35,509 nucleotides of DNA from a virus (IMGVR_UViG_3300028800_000219:1-35509); one strand, 5' to 3'. Positions 11,930 to 20,901 are shown, counted from the stretch's first letter. Notes: a model not told the origin generated them from the letters alone. A program made the numbers and translations.

Positions 11930-13399
11930 ATGAAAACTGCGAACTTCACGAACGAACAATACGTGACGGCCACCGGCGTTGGTGGCCTGACGACTGCTTT
12001 CGGCACGACGTCCGGCGCGATCGCCAGCGTCGGGTCCGGCGCGTGGGCGGTTCCGGGCTTCCTGGCGCCGGACGCCATGACGGTGTCCTTCTCGGGCATG
12101 ATCGCCACCATAGGACTGCCCTCGCCGTGGGCGCTGGTGTCGTCCGGCGGCGTCGTCGTGCGCGCACACGGCACGCAAACTGGACAGGACACGAACAGCT
12201 ACAGTGTAAACTTCGCACCGCTGGTACCGGGAGGAGGCAGCGTCACGGCGTATCTGGCCGCAACGATCCAACTCATCCAGCAGGCACCGTTTCCCGTGCC
12301 TGGTCCGCCGCGAGGACACCCGTCGTTCAATCCGAACTACGTGCCGTCCGTGGGATACGCCCAGTCGGTATTCACGGTCGCATTGACGGCCGTCACCGGC
12401 GGAATCGACAACATCAATACGTTCGAAATTTTGCGCACCACGCTCACGGCCGGACAGAGCATCCTTGCGACGTATAATACGTTTGCCCGGCAACCGGCAG
12501 CACAGCGCCGCGCCATTCCTTCCTTGACGATCACCAGCGGCGGAACTCTGGTGCCGGCGCAGGCGCAATATATGATCCAACCCAGCGTACCGGGCCTCAC
12601 GTTCACGTTGCCTTCGGTATCCGGCGCTGCGGGACTGCTATACGGGTTCACCAACCCGACCACCGGAACGCTGACGATAGCGGCGAACGGCGCAGACCTG
12701 ATAGCGGGATTCTACCCCGCGGGATCGTCCAGCGTCGTGGTGCCAGCTTCCGGATCGCTCGTGATGTGGGGCAACGGGCTGAACGCGCAATGGGATGTCG
12801 TCGGCTTCAGCCCGAATTTCGTTCCTCACGACGAAATAGCATTCAACAGCAACGGATCATGGTCGCCTCCCTTTGGGGTAAGCCAGGTGTACTACCGCCT
12901 GTGGGCCGGCGGCGGCGGTGGCGGAGGAACTTTCGGATCAGGTTCGGCGGGCGCCGGCGGCGGTGGCGCAGGTTACGTCGAAGGCGTGGCGCAGGTCTCT
13001 TATGGCACGTCGTATACGGTAGTCATCGCAAGCGGGGGCGCGGGCGGCACCGGTGGCGTCAACGGCACTGGTGGCGGCATCAGTTCATTCTCGACATTCG
13101 CGACGGCATCCGGCGGAACTGGAGGTCAGGCCGGCATCAGTGGTGCCGGAGGCAGCGCCGGCAACGGAGGGGCCGCAGTCGGCGGAACCCTGGCGGCAGG
13201 TGGCGGACAGGGCGGCCCGGGCTTGCTGATAGGATCCACAGGACTTGGCGGTCAGGGAGGCAGCACGTTCGGGTTCACCCCGACACCATACGGCACCGGC
13301 ACGGGCTCGAACGGCACCATCGGCAACGCGGGGACGGGAGGCGCAAACGGGGCTCCCGGCGGCAACGGCGGGCAAGGATTGCTATTGCTCTCCTGGTGA
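11930..13399 (+). CDS. Tail fibre/adhesin with glycine-rich C-terminus
   Basis: 489 residues from ATG 11930 (GGGG upstream). The N-terminal 300 residues are beta-rich; a trimer-type segment (SGSLVMWGNGLNAQWDVVGF) resembles the phage fibre C-terminal unit that repeats in collar regions. From about residue 320 the protein becomes a Gly-rich domain (WAGGGGGGGTFGSGSAGAGG ... GGQGLLLLSW). Glycine-rich domains of this kind form the receptor-binding tip in S16/T2-type adhesins, built from polyglycine-II helices. It follows J and I, so this is very likely the host-recognition protein. Terminal LLLLSW is typical of such domains. It ends four bases before the convergent hub gene. Confidence 0.8.
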   Translation: MKTANFTNEQYVTATGVGGLTTAFGTTSGAIASVGSGAWAVPGFLAPDAMTVSFSGMIATIGLPSPWALVSSGGVVVRAHGTQTGQDTNSYSVNFAPLVPGGGSVTAYLAATIQLIQQAPFPVPGPPRGHPSFNPNYVPSVGYAQSVFTVALTAVTGGIDNINTFEILRTTLTAGQSILATYNTFARQPAAQRRAIPSLTITSGGTLVPAQAQYMIQPSVPGLTFTLPSVSGAAGLLYGFTNPTTGTLTIAANGADLIAGFYPAGSSSVVVPASGSLVMWGNGLNAQWDVVGFSPNFVPHDEIAFNSNGSWSPPFGVSQVYYRLWAGGGGGGGTFGSGSAGAGGGGAGYVEGVAQVSYGTSYTVVIASGGAGGTGGVNGTGGGISSFSTFATASGGTGGQAGISGAGGSAGNGGAAVGGTLAAGGGQGGPGLLIGSTGLGGQGGSTFGFTPTPYGTGTGSNGTIGNAGTGGANGAPGGNGGQGLLLLSW

Positions 13400-13403
13400 T
13401 CGC

Positions 13404-15113
13404 TTACTGACCAGGTGCCTGCGGCGTGACGAAGATGTTGGCGAGCCGGCCCATCAACGTCGTGATGCTCTCCGGCGACCCGAACGTCGTCAATGCCGGA
13501 CCGGTGCCGTCCGGCACCCCTGACGCGTATGCACCGTTCATCCGCATCGCGTTGCCGGTGAAAATAGCCTGCAGAACGCCGTCCGACGAGGCGTCGGAAT
13601 AGACCGACGACGGCAACCCGCGGGTCAACGCAAGCGTCGTCGTCGACACGCCGCCGAATACGAAGTGGTGTCGCACCGTCTCGACGTAGAAGTCCCATAG
13701 CGTGCCGTCCTTGAACGGCGCGTAGCGCCAACGCGTGCCGATCATGATATCCGGCGACAGAGGCAGCGTGACAGTACCGCGCGCCATGAGCGGCTCAGGA
13801 TGACACCAGCTTATCAATTTGCCCAACAATGCCGCCACGGACTGCGGGATGTTCAGGTCCGCGTTCTGACCTGCAGTCCCCTGCGGATCGAACAGCCACT
13901 TGAACGTGCCTATCTCCGGACGAAACCCGTAGCGATGCACGGACGCGGGATCGGCAGCTCCCACGAAGGAAAACGGAAACGGAATGTTGTTGGAATTGTT
14001 GTTTCCGAACAACGACGTATACGCCGTCGGGTTCAGCATGTAGAAATTACGCGCTGCCTCGGCGCTGAACGTCACTTCGGACGAGTAGAAGACGGGAGCA
14101 CCGCTTGAGTTCAACGGATCAGGTTCGTTGACCGGAAGCGCGTTCCAACGGGATACGTCCAATGTGCCGATCGACGTGTTTTGCGCCGACGTATCGGACG
14201 TGACCGACAGCGTTGGTATGGGGTTTATCCGGGCGACAAGCTGCGGTCCCGCCGGAAGGGCGAGCGGCTGGCTCGCCATGGTGAAGGTCGCACCGGACGA
14301 CGTCACGCCAGTGGATCCAGATGCCATGGCGTATGCGCCCGAAGGCGCCGTGGTAACGAAGAACTCGTACCACGGCATCGGCAGTATCTCCATGAACTTG
14401 TCCATCCATGATTCCTCCGCCGCCATGAAATAATCGGCAAACGGAATGAATGCGTTCGGATAGTTCTCCCATGTCGTGGCGACCGCCTGTCCAAACGGCA
14501 CGCGCGAGCCGTTGTACGGCACGAAGGTCTTGCCGAGGATAGCTCCTTGTCCTGCCATGACCTTGTCAAACCAGCGCTGCGCCACGAGGGACGGGTTCGA
14601 CTGGTTCGTTCCTGTGCCGCCAAGCAACCCTTGATCCAGCAACGCCGGTATGCCCGCTGGCGCGAAGCCGAGAGCCTCGCCGACAGGCGCTCCTGCGGTA
14701 AGCCCAAGGAAAGTCAACGAGTACCAGTTGAAGGTGCGGAAAAACCACGCGAAGTCGGCGACCTCAACGACCGGAAAGCGTCCGGCACCGGATTCCTCAA
14801 TGCTCGAACGAAAATCCTGTTCTTCCGACGATCGCGTAGACACGCCATCGAGCACGATGGCCGCCTTGTCGCCGCGTGACATGCCAATAAGCACGTGGCT
14901 CATGGGTGTAATGACTTCCGTCCACGTCGGCGACGATTCGACCCCGAACGGGCCGCCGGGCGCCAAGTCTATGCGCGCCCGCCCGACTGACCCGCCGCGG
15001 ATAGACTTTTCCACGGTAACGGAACGAATCTGCCCTGAACCCAGGACAAAAGGACCACCTTCAAAGGGATACACCTCAACGGAACATGAAGGGGCTGCAA
15101 AAGACTGCGTCAT
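13404..15113 (-). CDS. Baseplate hub / tail-tip protein
   Basis: 569 residues from ATG 15113, two bases after the tape measure stop. The N-terminal SCSVEVYPFEGGPFVLGSGQ, then a segment with RARIDLAPGGPFGVESSPTW and DKAAIVLDGVSTRS, has the beta-strand pattern of hub (gp27/gpD-like) proteins that describe a ring with defined frame of measurement; later parts are rich in Trp and Phe (AWFFRTFNWYSLTF). Location directly downstream of the tape measure is the standard place of the hub. The call rests on order and pattern, not on a decisive motif. Alternative: tail protein of unknown baseplate position. Confidence 0.65.
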   Translation of the reverse strand: MTQSFAAPSCSVEVYPFEGGPFVLGSGQIRSVTVEKSIRGGSVGRARIDLAPGGPFGVESSPTWTEVITPMSHVLIGMSRGDKAAIVLDGVSTRSSEEQDFRSSIEESGAGRFPVVEVADFAWFFRTFNWYSLTFLGLTAGAPVGEALGFAPAGIPALLDQGLLGGTGTNQSNPSLVAQRWFDKVMAGQGAILGKTFVPYNGSRVPFGQAVATTWENYPNAFIPFADYFMAAEESWMDKFMEILPMPWYEFFVTTAPSGAYAMASGSTGVTSSGATFTMASQPLALPAGPQLVARINPIPTLSVTSDTSAQNTSIGTLDVSRWNALPVNEPDPLNSSGAPVFYSSEVTFSAEAARNFYMLNPTAYTSLFGNNNSNNIPFPFSFVGAADPASVHRYGFRPEIGTFKWLFDPQGTAGQNADLNIPQSVAALLGKLISWCHPEPLMARGTVTLPLSPDIMIGTRWRYAPFKDGTLWDFYVETVRHHFVFGGVSTTTLALTRGLPSSVYSDASSDGVLQAIFTGNAMRMNGAYASGVPDGTGPALTTFGSPESITTLMGRLANIFVTPQAPGQ

Positions 15114-15116
15114 GGC

Positions 15117-17603
15117 TCAGTATGGCGACGGCATTGGAAGCACCTGCGTATTCATATTCCCCAGCCGGCTCAAAGCGGCCGTGGCGCGTCCCGCCGCTGC
15201 GGCGAGACCCTCGAGGTTTTTGTTCACTGCCGGTATGATGATGTTCAACTCTGAAAAAGTTATGCTGGATCCTTCCATTGACGCCTGACCAGCTTCAGCT
15301 TTGCGGTTCAACATGTCCGTAGGGATATTGCCGTTGGCGCCGCCTGCGGTCATCCATCCCTGCACGTTCGTCACGTAGTTTGGATTGACGCGATCCATGG
15401 CAGGACCATTGTAATTTCTAAGCGTGTCGTGAAGATTCTCTCCATGCGCCATGTCTTTTCGAAGATGCATGGCGCCTTCCGCGATGCTTTCTGCCTCACT
15501 TTTAGGAATTGGCATTCCGCTGGATGGGTCTATCTGCATCACGTTAACGCCTGCTGCTTTATTTTTTCCTCCGGTGGATTCCTGCATCATGACCCCGCCC
15601 ACAAGCAGAGGATCCACACCTGCCATGCGCGCGGATTGTATGGTAACGTCAACAAGGTCGGGCCGCACACCCATTCGCAGCAGGCCTTGCTTGTAAGAAT
15701 CAACGCTCTTGTTTCTGTCATATTGAAGACTGGCGTTGGTCGCCGTGCCCGCCTGCTGTTCAGACTGGGGACCAGGACTAAGAGACCCGGGGTTCATCGA
15801 ATACGACAGGTAAGGCAACGTGCCTAGGTTGGTGAGCCTACCTGCAACTTTTGGTACCATATAGTCAGACAATCCTCTATAAAATTGCGATTGTGTAAAC
15901 ATTTTAGCTTGTGCGGCTGGGTTTCCGGCCGTTAAATCTTGCAAGTATCCGGCTGAAAAAACTGAATCTCCCGCGGCATTAGCTTTCAAAAAATTCTGGA
16001 TCAGCGCCTTGCCTTCCGGCGTCGCAGACGTCTTCGCGAACGCCTCGGGACCCAGAAACTTCTGCAGGTCCTGTTCGTTTTTTATGCCGTGCGCCGCTTG
16101 CACTGCCATCATAGTCCGCATCGGGTTCTGCCCGATCGTGTCCGTCGCCGCCTGCAGTCCCCCCATGGCTTGCAGCCCGATCTCTCCCGTCTTGCCGCCG
16201 GGCAGGTTGGAGAACCGCATCAGGAAACCCTGCAAACCGGCGGCGTCCACGCCGGCTGCGCCGGACCGTGCCGCCATGGCCACCGACGCATCGATCGAGT
16301 GCAGCACCGACGCGCGATCCATGCCGCGTGCAACCGCGTTCTCCATGACCTGGGAAAGCTGCATGCCGTAGCCGGACACGCCTCCTGCGGTCGGCTCTAT
16401 GGCGCCATACCGCGCCGCCTGCCGTGCGGACGAACGTGCCTCGTCTCCGACGCCGCTTGTGCCAGGAAGGTAGTCCAGCGACGCCAAGGACTGGGTGAGT
16501 CCTTCCCGATCCGTTGAAGAAAAAGGCAGTATTCCAAACTGCCCTGCCATGCGGTTCGCTTCGGTCGGGCCAAGCCCAAAGGATCGCATCCAGTCAGGCG
16601 TCTTATAGCCGCCGGGAAACATACCTTCGACCGTGCGCCTTCCGGAATCCCCGGTCGCGCGCGCAAAGGCGTAGCTCTGCTCCGTCAGGTCGGTATACGG
16701 CTTGGCCGCCGCGATAGCACCGGCTTCCGCCGCGCCTATCTTCTGAGGAGCAAGAACCAGTTCCTCGAGAAGCTCGGCGCCAATGGCGACGCCGGCGCCT
16801 ACCCCGAGCGCACGTCCCAGGCCTCTGCCGGTCGCTGGGAAACCGAACCGTCCGATGAAGGGCATATGACCGTAAGGTCCACCTCCACCTCCACCTCCAC
16901 CTCCACCTCCACCTCCACCGAAACCTCCACCTCCACCGAAACCTCCACCTCCGCCGTATCCACCTCCACCGAAACCTCCACCTCCGCCGTATCCACCTCC
17001 ACCGAAACCTCCACCGAAACCTCCACCCCCTCTCCCGCCAGGAGGGGGTCCACCGCCACCTCTGCCGCCGCCTCCGAAATGTCCGCCCGGGCCCCATCCC
17101 ATGCCTGCCAGTCCATGAATGCCCGGCGGAAGGTAGGCGCCACCCATACCTGCCAAGCCGGATATACCGGGAGGCAGGAATACCGATCGCGTGCGCCCGC
17201 GGAAGATATCGATCTCTTCCTGGCGCTGTCGGATCGCGATGTCTTCCTTGCTGGCAATGTTCTGGAGATACAGGAGCATCCCGGTGAACACCTGCCCCGT
17301 GGCGGCCGAGATCGTATTTGGCGTGCTGACGCGTCCAAGGTTGCCCGGCATCGACGCGTTCGACGTGCCCTGCATTAGCGCCGTAGCTATCGACTGCTGC
17401 TGCTGCGCGTGCGCGCGCATCTGCCGCGCCACGTTGTCACCGAACCCGGCACCGCCGGCAGCCATCGCCTGCGCCTGGGCGAGCGTCAGGCCGCCGTACG
17501 GGTCCCCGCCGATCGCCTGGGCAAGCTGCGCCTCCTGAGCGTAGCCTGGAGGAACGGCCCCACCTCCAGGCCGCGGCGTCCCCTCAATCCTGATCCCCGG
17601 CAA
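15117..17603 (-). CDS. Tape measure protein with lytic transglycosylase domain
   Basis: 828 residues from TTG 17603, with GAGGAGG eight bases upstream. N-terminal Gln/Ala-rich helices; a glycine-rich stretch at about 175-247 with GGGF/GGGY repeats; a hydrophobic helix near 258-280 (LGRALGVGAGVAIGAELLEE); long Ala/Gly-rich helices; and at about 651-750 an SLT-like lytic transglycosylase module (SARMAGVDPLLVGGVMMQES, with the probable catalytic Glu, then NVMQIDPSSGMP and LRNYNGP). Such tape measures set tail length and help DNA cross peptidoglycan. Position after the tail chaperones is canonical. Part of the C-terminal half (about 15400-16000) is AT-richer than the neighbours, suggesting a domain swap. 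Confidence 0.88.
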   Translation of the reverse strand: MPGIRIEGTPRPGGGAVPPGYAQEAQLAQAIGGDPYGGLTLAQAQAMAAGGAGFGDNVARQMRAHAQQQQSIATALMQGTSNASMPGNLGRVSTPNTISAATGQVFTGMLLYLQNIASKEDIAIRQRQEEIDIFRGRTRSVFLPPGISGLAGMGGAYLPPGIHGLAGMGWGPGGHFGGGGRGGGGPPPGGRGGGGFGGGFGGGGYGGGGGFGGGGYGGGGGFGGGGGFGGGGGGGGGGGGGGPYGHMPFIGRFGFPATGRGLGRALGVGAGVAIGAELLEELVLAPQKIGAAEAGAIAAAKPYTDLTEQSYAFARATGDSGRRTVEGMFPGGYKTPDWMRSFGLGPTEANRMAGQFGILPFSSTDREGLTQSLASLDYLPGTSGVGDEARSSARQAARYGAIEPTAGGVSGYGMQLSQVMENAVARGMDRASVLHSIDASVAMAARSGAAGVDAAGLQGFLMRFSNLPGGKTGEIGLQAMGGLQAATDTIGQNPMRTMMAVQAAHGIKNEQDLQKFLGPEAFAKTSATPEGKALIQNFLKANAAGDSVFSAGYLQDLTAGNPAAQAKMFTQSQFYRGLSDYMVPKVAGRLTNLGTLPYLSYSMNPGSLSPGPQSEQQAGTATNASLQYDRNKSVDSYKQGLLRMGVRPDLVDVTIQSARMAGVDPLLVGGVMMQESTGGKNKAAGVNVMQIDPSSGMPIPKSEAESIAEGAMHLRKDMAHGENLHDTLRNYNGPAMDRVNPNYVTNVQGWMTAGGANGNIPTDMLNRKAEAGQASMEGSSITFSELNIIIPAVNKNLEGLAAAAGRATAALSRLGNMNTQVLPMPSPY
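16878..17032 (-). repeat. GGTGGA hexanucleotide repeat coding polyglycine
   Basis: On the minus strand a run of GGTGGA units, interrupted by TTT or TAC codons, codes for (GGGG-F/Y)n in the tape measure. The pure repeat (six or more hexamers) is prone to slippage, so copy number may vary between isolates. Confidence 0.85.
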
Positions 17604-17967
17604 GTGGCTTGCCTCCTCGCGTCAACCCAGGCTTCAGACCTCCGCCTTGCTGCTGACGCTTCCGCCACGCAGCCACGCCGGCTATGCCGGCGGTGACGCC
17701 GATCCTGGTGAGGTATCGTAGCAGAAGATTTCCCTTCAGCACGTCGGTCCATCCCGCCAACGCCTTCGTGGTCCTCTCCTGCCCTGCGCGCACGAACGTC
17801 CATCGCTCCGGCTCGTCGCGGGCGGCCATCTCAAGGATAAAATCGAGCTCCGGCACCGTATGGTCGACGAGCAGTTTGCCGAACGGATTACGATGTCCCT
17901 GTATGACCGAGGCGATCCAAAGCTTACGCGCCAGCGGGTGCTCCGGACTTATTCCCTCTGCTGCGAA
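17584..17967 (-). CDS. Tail assembly chaperone, frameshift extension (gpT-like)
   Basis: This frame codes for about 127 residues (start of the part: FAAEGISPEHPLARKLWIAS, later LLRYLTRIGVTAGIAGVAAW) and has no sensible start of its own; it overlaps the end of the preceding gene in a different frame. Between tail tube and tape measure, phages commonly make a long chaperone by frameshifting (lambda G/GT, Mu gp41). Here the frame relation requires +1 (or -2), not the common -1. A plausible slip is at TTT-C (17968-17965), where Phe tRNA can re-pair with TTC. The product would be about 253 residues in fusion. The stop overlaps the tape measure start. Confidence 0.65.
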   Translation of the reverse strand, partial: FAAEGISPEHPLARKLWIASVIQGHRNPFGKLLVDHTVPELDFILEMAARDEPERWTFVRAGQERTTKALAGWTDVLKGNLLLRYLTRIGVTAGIAGVAAWRKRQQQGGGLKPGLTRGGKPLAGDQD

Positions 17968-18343
17968 ATCGCTGCACCGCAGCTTCGAAGGCCTGGCCCA
18001 CGGCATAGACGTCGTCCGCGCTGTCCAGCGGGAACTTGTCGAAGTCCACCTTAGGCGCCTTCGACGTATCAAGCCCCTTGAGGTCCTCGTCCGTGATCCC
18101 GAACGGCCAGCCCACCGTTGCGCTCAGCAGATACATCTCAAGGATCGCGCAGTATCGGGAGAAGTTCACCGCCTGCATGTCGATGCCGCCCATGCCGCCG
18201 TAGCCGTCCGGGTAGGCCCGGTTGCGGATATCGGCCGACTTGTAGCCGACCTCGATGTCGTAGCGGATCGTCGGTTTTCGGAAGGTATATGTCGCCCCTT
18301 CCACCACCACGTCGAACCTGTCCTGCAGCGGGTTGTCGGACAC
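17924..18343 (-). CDS. Tail assembly chaperone (gpG-like)
   Basis: 139 residues from GTG 18343, with GGAGG seven bases upstream. Reads DRFDVVVEGATYTFRKPTIR near the start, then a helical part (AVNFSRYCAILEMYLLSATV) and an acidic end. Small acidic proteins between tail tube and tape measure act as chaperones that keep the tape measure soluble during tail assembly. The 3' end overlaps a second frame that continues it (see extension). Its ribosome site is partly inside a hairpin (18353-18372). The function is inferred from order and the overlapping-frame arrangement. Confidence 0.7.
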   Translation of the reverse strand: MSDNPLQDRFDVVVEGATYTFRKPTIRYDIEVGYKSADIRNRAYPDGYGGMGGIDMQAVNFSRYCAILEMYLLSATVGWPFGITDEDLKGLDTSKAPKVDFDKFPLDSADDVYAVGQAFEAAVQRFRSRGNKSGAPAGA

Positions 18344-18352
18344 CCAGCACCT

Positions 18353-18372
18353 CCGGAGTTACGTCACTCCGG
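18353..18372 (-). promoter_or_regulatory. Hairpin touching the chaperone ribosome site
   Basis: Minus strand CCGGAGT-GACGTA-ACTCCGG, a perfect seven-pair stem between tail tube and chaperone genes. The last two stem bases are the first two of the GGAGG ribosome site, so the fold could lower chaperone translation. It has no T-run, so it is not an ordinary intrinsic terminator. An mRNA processing or stability role is equally possible. Confidence 0.5.
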
Positions 18373-18391
18373 CGACATTATACCGATACCG

Positions 18392-18922
18392 TCAGGGAGA
18401 CAAGCCGAGATTCGATGCGGCCAATCCAGCCGAAGCCGCCGCTGACGCGATGCTCAACGCGTTGTCGCCAGTATCCATTATCGAATTGCCATCGGCGTCC
18501 AGCACGTCCATGGCGAGAAACGAGTAGCTGTTACGGATCGGCGCATTGGTCGGGATATTCTGCGCAAAATTCTGCGCCTTTGCCCCGACGTAGGCGAACA
18601 GGATGGTATTCTGGTTCCCGTCCAGCACGTACATGTCGTACGACTTGCCAGCCAGGAGATACTCGAGCCGCTGGTTACTCGCCAGAAGGGTAAGTCCCGC
18701 ATCGGTCAACTCGAACGAATCGAGCGTGAACGCCGGCGACATGCGAAGCTGCTGGATCTCCTGCGGCTTCGAGTTGCCGATGCCGTACAGCCCCTCGGTA
18801 CCCAAAGGCAACTGGTGTCCGACAGTCTGCGCAAAGGCAATGATAGTGTCACCAAGCATAACAGCTACGTTATTGCCGTTGAGTACGTTATTCGCAACGG
18901 TTTTTCCGTTATATCCAGGCAC
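18392..18922 (-). CDS. Tail tube protein
   Basis: 176 residues from GTG 18922, with AGGAG nine bases upstream. The protein is a compact beta-rich single domain: NVAVMLGDTIIAFAQTVGHQ, a mid-part YLLAGKSYDMYVLDGNQNTI and a tail ending in Ala-rich helix. Size and composition fit inner tail tube proteins of contractile tails, and it lies directly downstream of the sheath gene. The C-terminal segment beginning SFLAMDVLDADGNSIMDTGD continues the strand pattern. Expected to polymerise as hexameric rings on the hub under chaperone and tape-measure control. Confidence 0.8.
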   Translation of the reverse strand: MPGYNGKTVANNVLNGNNVAVMLGDTIIAFAQTVGHQLPLGTEGLYGIGNSKPQEIQQLRMSPAFTLDSFELTDAGLTLLASNQRLEYLLAGKSYDMYVLDGNQNTILFAYVGAKAQNFAQNIPTNAPIRNSYSFLAMDVLDADGNSIMDTGDNALSIASAAASAGLAASNLGLSP

Positions 18923-18934
18923 CGTAATGATCTC

Positions 18935-19078
18935 CTAGAACGCGATCGAGGTGGACATTAACGTATCCTCTTGATTCATCATCTGTTTTGAGAGCATGGA
19001 CCAGCTTTGTCTCTTGGGCTTTTCCACGACATGGAAGACGCTCGTCGTGCGTATCAAGAAGCGGCTGCAAAACTGCAT
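18935..19078 (-). CDS. 47-residue hypothetical protein between sheath and tube
   Basis: A frame in the 176-bp gap between sheath and tube, ATG 19078 to TAG 18935: basic N-terminal half (MQFCSRFLIRTTSVFHVVEK) and a Met/Gln-rich end (MNQEDTLMSTSIAF). No convincing ribosome site. It may be a real small late gene, or the gap may be a spacer containing only the tube ribosome site. Confidence 0.35.
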   Translation of the reverse strand: MQFCSRFLIRTTSVFHVVEKPKRQSWSMLSKQMMNQEDTLMSTSIAF

Positions 19079-19098
19079 GGCGTGTTTGCCCGTCTATC

Positions 19099-20901
19099 TT
19101 AGCCCGTATTCACGATCGTGAAGTTCAACGGTAGGATCGTGGCGAACGCGGTGATGTAGCGATTCTGGTCCACCAGGATGGCGTTGAATGTGACCGCGGC
19201 CGTCTGCGTCGAGCCGGTATACGTCAGCTTCAGCGACTTGCGGGCCCATGAGGTGAGCACGCCGTTCGAGGAATTCCCCGTGTAGATCAGGGCGTCCAGC
19301 AGGTTCTTCATGGCGTTGAGGATGTTCACCTCGGTCACCGGCGCGGCGATCGTGCCGACGTATTGCTGCAGCACGTTGACCACCGAATACGCCAGCCAGT
19401 AACGGCAGGCCACCTGCTGCGAGGCCGTGTTCTCCGGGTTATTGTCGACCTCCCACGTGGTCACGTCGGACAGGATGGTCGGGATGCCGGTCTCGTTCGG
19501 CATGTAGACAGCCATCACGCCGTTGTTCTGCAGGTTGACGAGCTGCGACGTGGTAAGCGCCGCGCCGGCGTTGGCAAGCTCGACGCCGGTCGCGATCAGA
19601 GGCTTGTTCGTCAGCGGGATGGCGACCTGGTTGCCCGTCACCATGCCGGCCGCCATAGCCGCCGCATACAGGCCGCCGTAAAGCTGGTTCTGGTTCGTCG
19701 TCGTGTTGATGCGGTAGATGCCCGGATACAGGTAGTTCATCTGTATCGTATCGAGCGCGCGAGAATTGGTGATCGTGGTGGTCACCGTGTCGCCGATGGA
19801 CGATCCGGTGAAGCCGCGGCGCCACATGCCATACGGCACCGACGACGCCGTGATGCAGTGCTGCGCCATGAGCGCCTGCACGCCGATCGCGTTCGAATCG
19901 CAGAACACCGCCCACGCCGGCACCGTCAGTCCGACGTTGAGCCCAGACGCGTAGTCGTTGTTGGTCGGCGGCACCCCGGTCGCGCCGGAAAAGAACTGGG
20001 CAGACCCCGTTACCGGCAGGGACTGCAGCGTATCGCTCACCGAACCAGTGACAGCCGTGGCTATCGTCGACGCGAACTGGTTGATCCAGAAGACGGGATC
20101 GTTGAGCACGGCAAAAATGTTCTGGTATTGCAGCACGCCGCTCACTGGCGCTGCCAGGGTGGACCCTTGCGACGACAGGAAGTTCGACGGCAATTGACCC
20201 TGCGTCGCCGACAGCAGGTTGGCAAAATAGTTCGATGTTCCGTTCAGGAACTCCACCAGTAGGCTGACCGTATTGAACCCACCGCTGCCGAGCGGCACCG
20301 TGACGGATTCGCCGGAAACCGGTGACGTCAGCGCAAAGGCGGCCGACGTTACGGTCATGGTGACGCCTCCCGTCGAGGCGCCGGAATACGCGACCTGAAG
20401 CGGTACGCCGAGGTTGTCGCCGACCAGCGACACGCCAGCGAAATTGTCGACCAGCGTAAACTTGCGCCCCGCCGATCCGGAGCCGCCCGTGGCGGAACCC
20501 GTCGATATTTGCAACGTCAATTGGTTGGACGGTGGCCCATACAGGGTAGACGTCAGCGTGGCGTAGGTGGTGGCACCGGTCGTAAGCAGCGCCAGGGACG
20601 ACTGCGTGTTCGAGGACACGTCGATGAACGTGATGCGCTGCGCGCCGTTCAACGACGGCGACGGCGTCGCCATGAATGGCACGTATGCCGCTGCCGGACC
20701 GCCGCGGAGGGCCACCTGCAAATCACCCGGGTTGACGAACGTGACGGGCGTCTTCGGCTTCGGGCCCCAGCCGTAGCCGAGGAATAGCAGTGGTGGCGTG
20801 ACGGGAGGCGTATTCGGCAGGGCCGCCGACACATCATCCGCATAGTAGGCGCCAGGCAAGCCGATGTACGCACCGGCGAAAGTTATCCCCTGCTGCGGCA
20901 C
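19099..20901 (-). CDS. Tail sheath protein
   Basis: 600 residues from GTG 20901, four bases from the upstream gene. The N-terminus (GITFAGAYIGLPGAYYADDV) is followed by a variable beta-rich protruding domain (about 100-260), and the C-terminal half holds features typical of contractile sheaths: GGLYAAAMAAGMVTGNQVAI followed by PLTNKPL, then an ENTASQQVACRYWLAYSVVN segment and an EVNILNAMKNLLDAL helix, ending in VDQNRYITAFATILPLNF. This defines a contractile tail (myovirus morphology). It lies between neck genes and the tube gene, as expected. Confidence 0.93.
   Translation of the reverse strand: MPQQGITFAGAYIGLPGAYYADDVSAALPNTPPVTPPLLFLGYGWGPKPKTPVTFVNPGDLQVALRGGPAAAYVPFMATPSPSLNGAQRITFIDVSSNTQSSLALLTTGATTYATLTSTLYGPPSNQLTLQISTGSATGGSGSAGRKFTLVDNFAGVSLVGDNLGVPLQVAYSGASTGGVTMTVTSAAFALTSPVSGESVTVPLGSGGFNTVSLLVEFLNGTSNYFANLLSATQGQLPSNFLSSQGSTLAAPVSGVLQYQNIFAVLNDPVFWINQFASTIATAVTGSVSDTLQSLPVTGSAQFFSGATGVPPTNNDYASGLNVGLTVPAWAVFCDSNAIGVQALMAQHCITASSVPYGMWRRGFTGSSIGDTVTTTITNSRALDTIQMNYLYPGIYRINTTTNQNQLYGGLYAAAMAAGMVTGNQVAIPLTNKPLIATGVELANAGAALTTSQLVNLQNNGVMAVYMPNETGIPTILSDVTTWEVDNNPENTASQQVACRYWLAYSVVNVLQQYVGTIAAPVTEVNILNAMKNLLDALIYTGNSSNGVLTSWARKSLKLTYTGSTQTAAVTFNAILVDQNRYITAFATILPLNFTIVNTG

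Noticed and set aside
11404-12477. Plus-strand frame of 357 codons overlapping tail genes
   Set aside because: Alternative frame crossing the I-like and fibre genes, both of which have clear starts and family features.
19363-20262. Plus-strand frame of 299 codons
   Set aside because: Antisense of the sheath gene, His/Arg/Gly-rich shadow.
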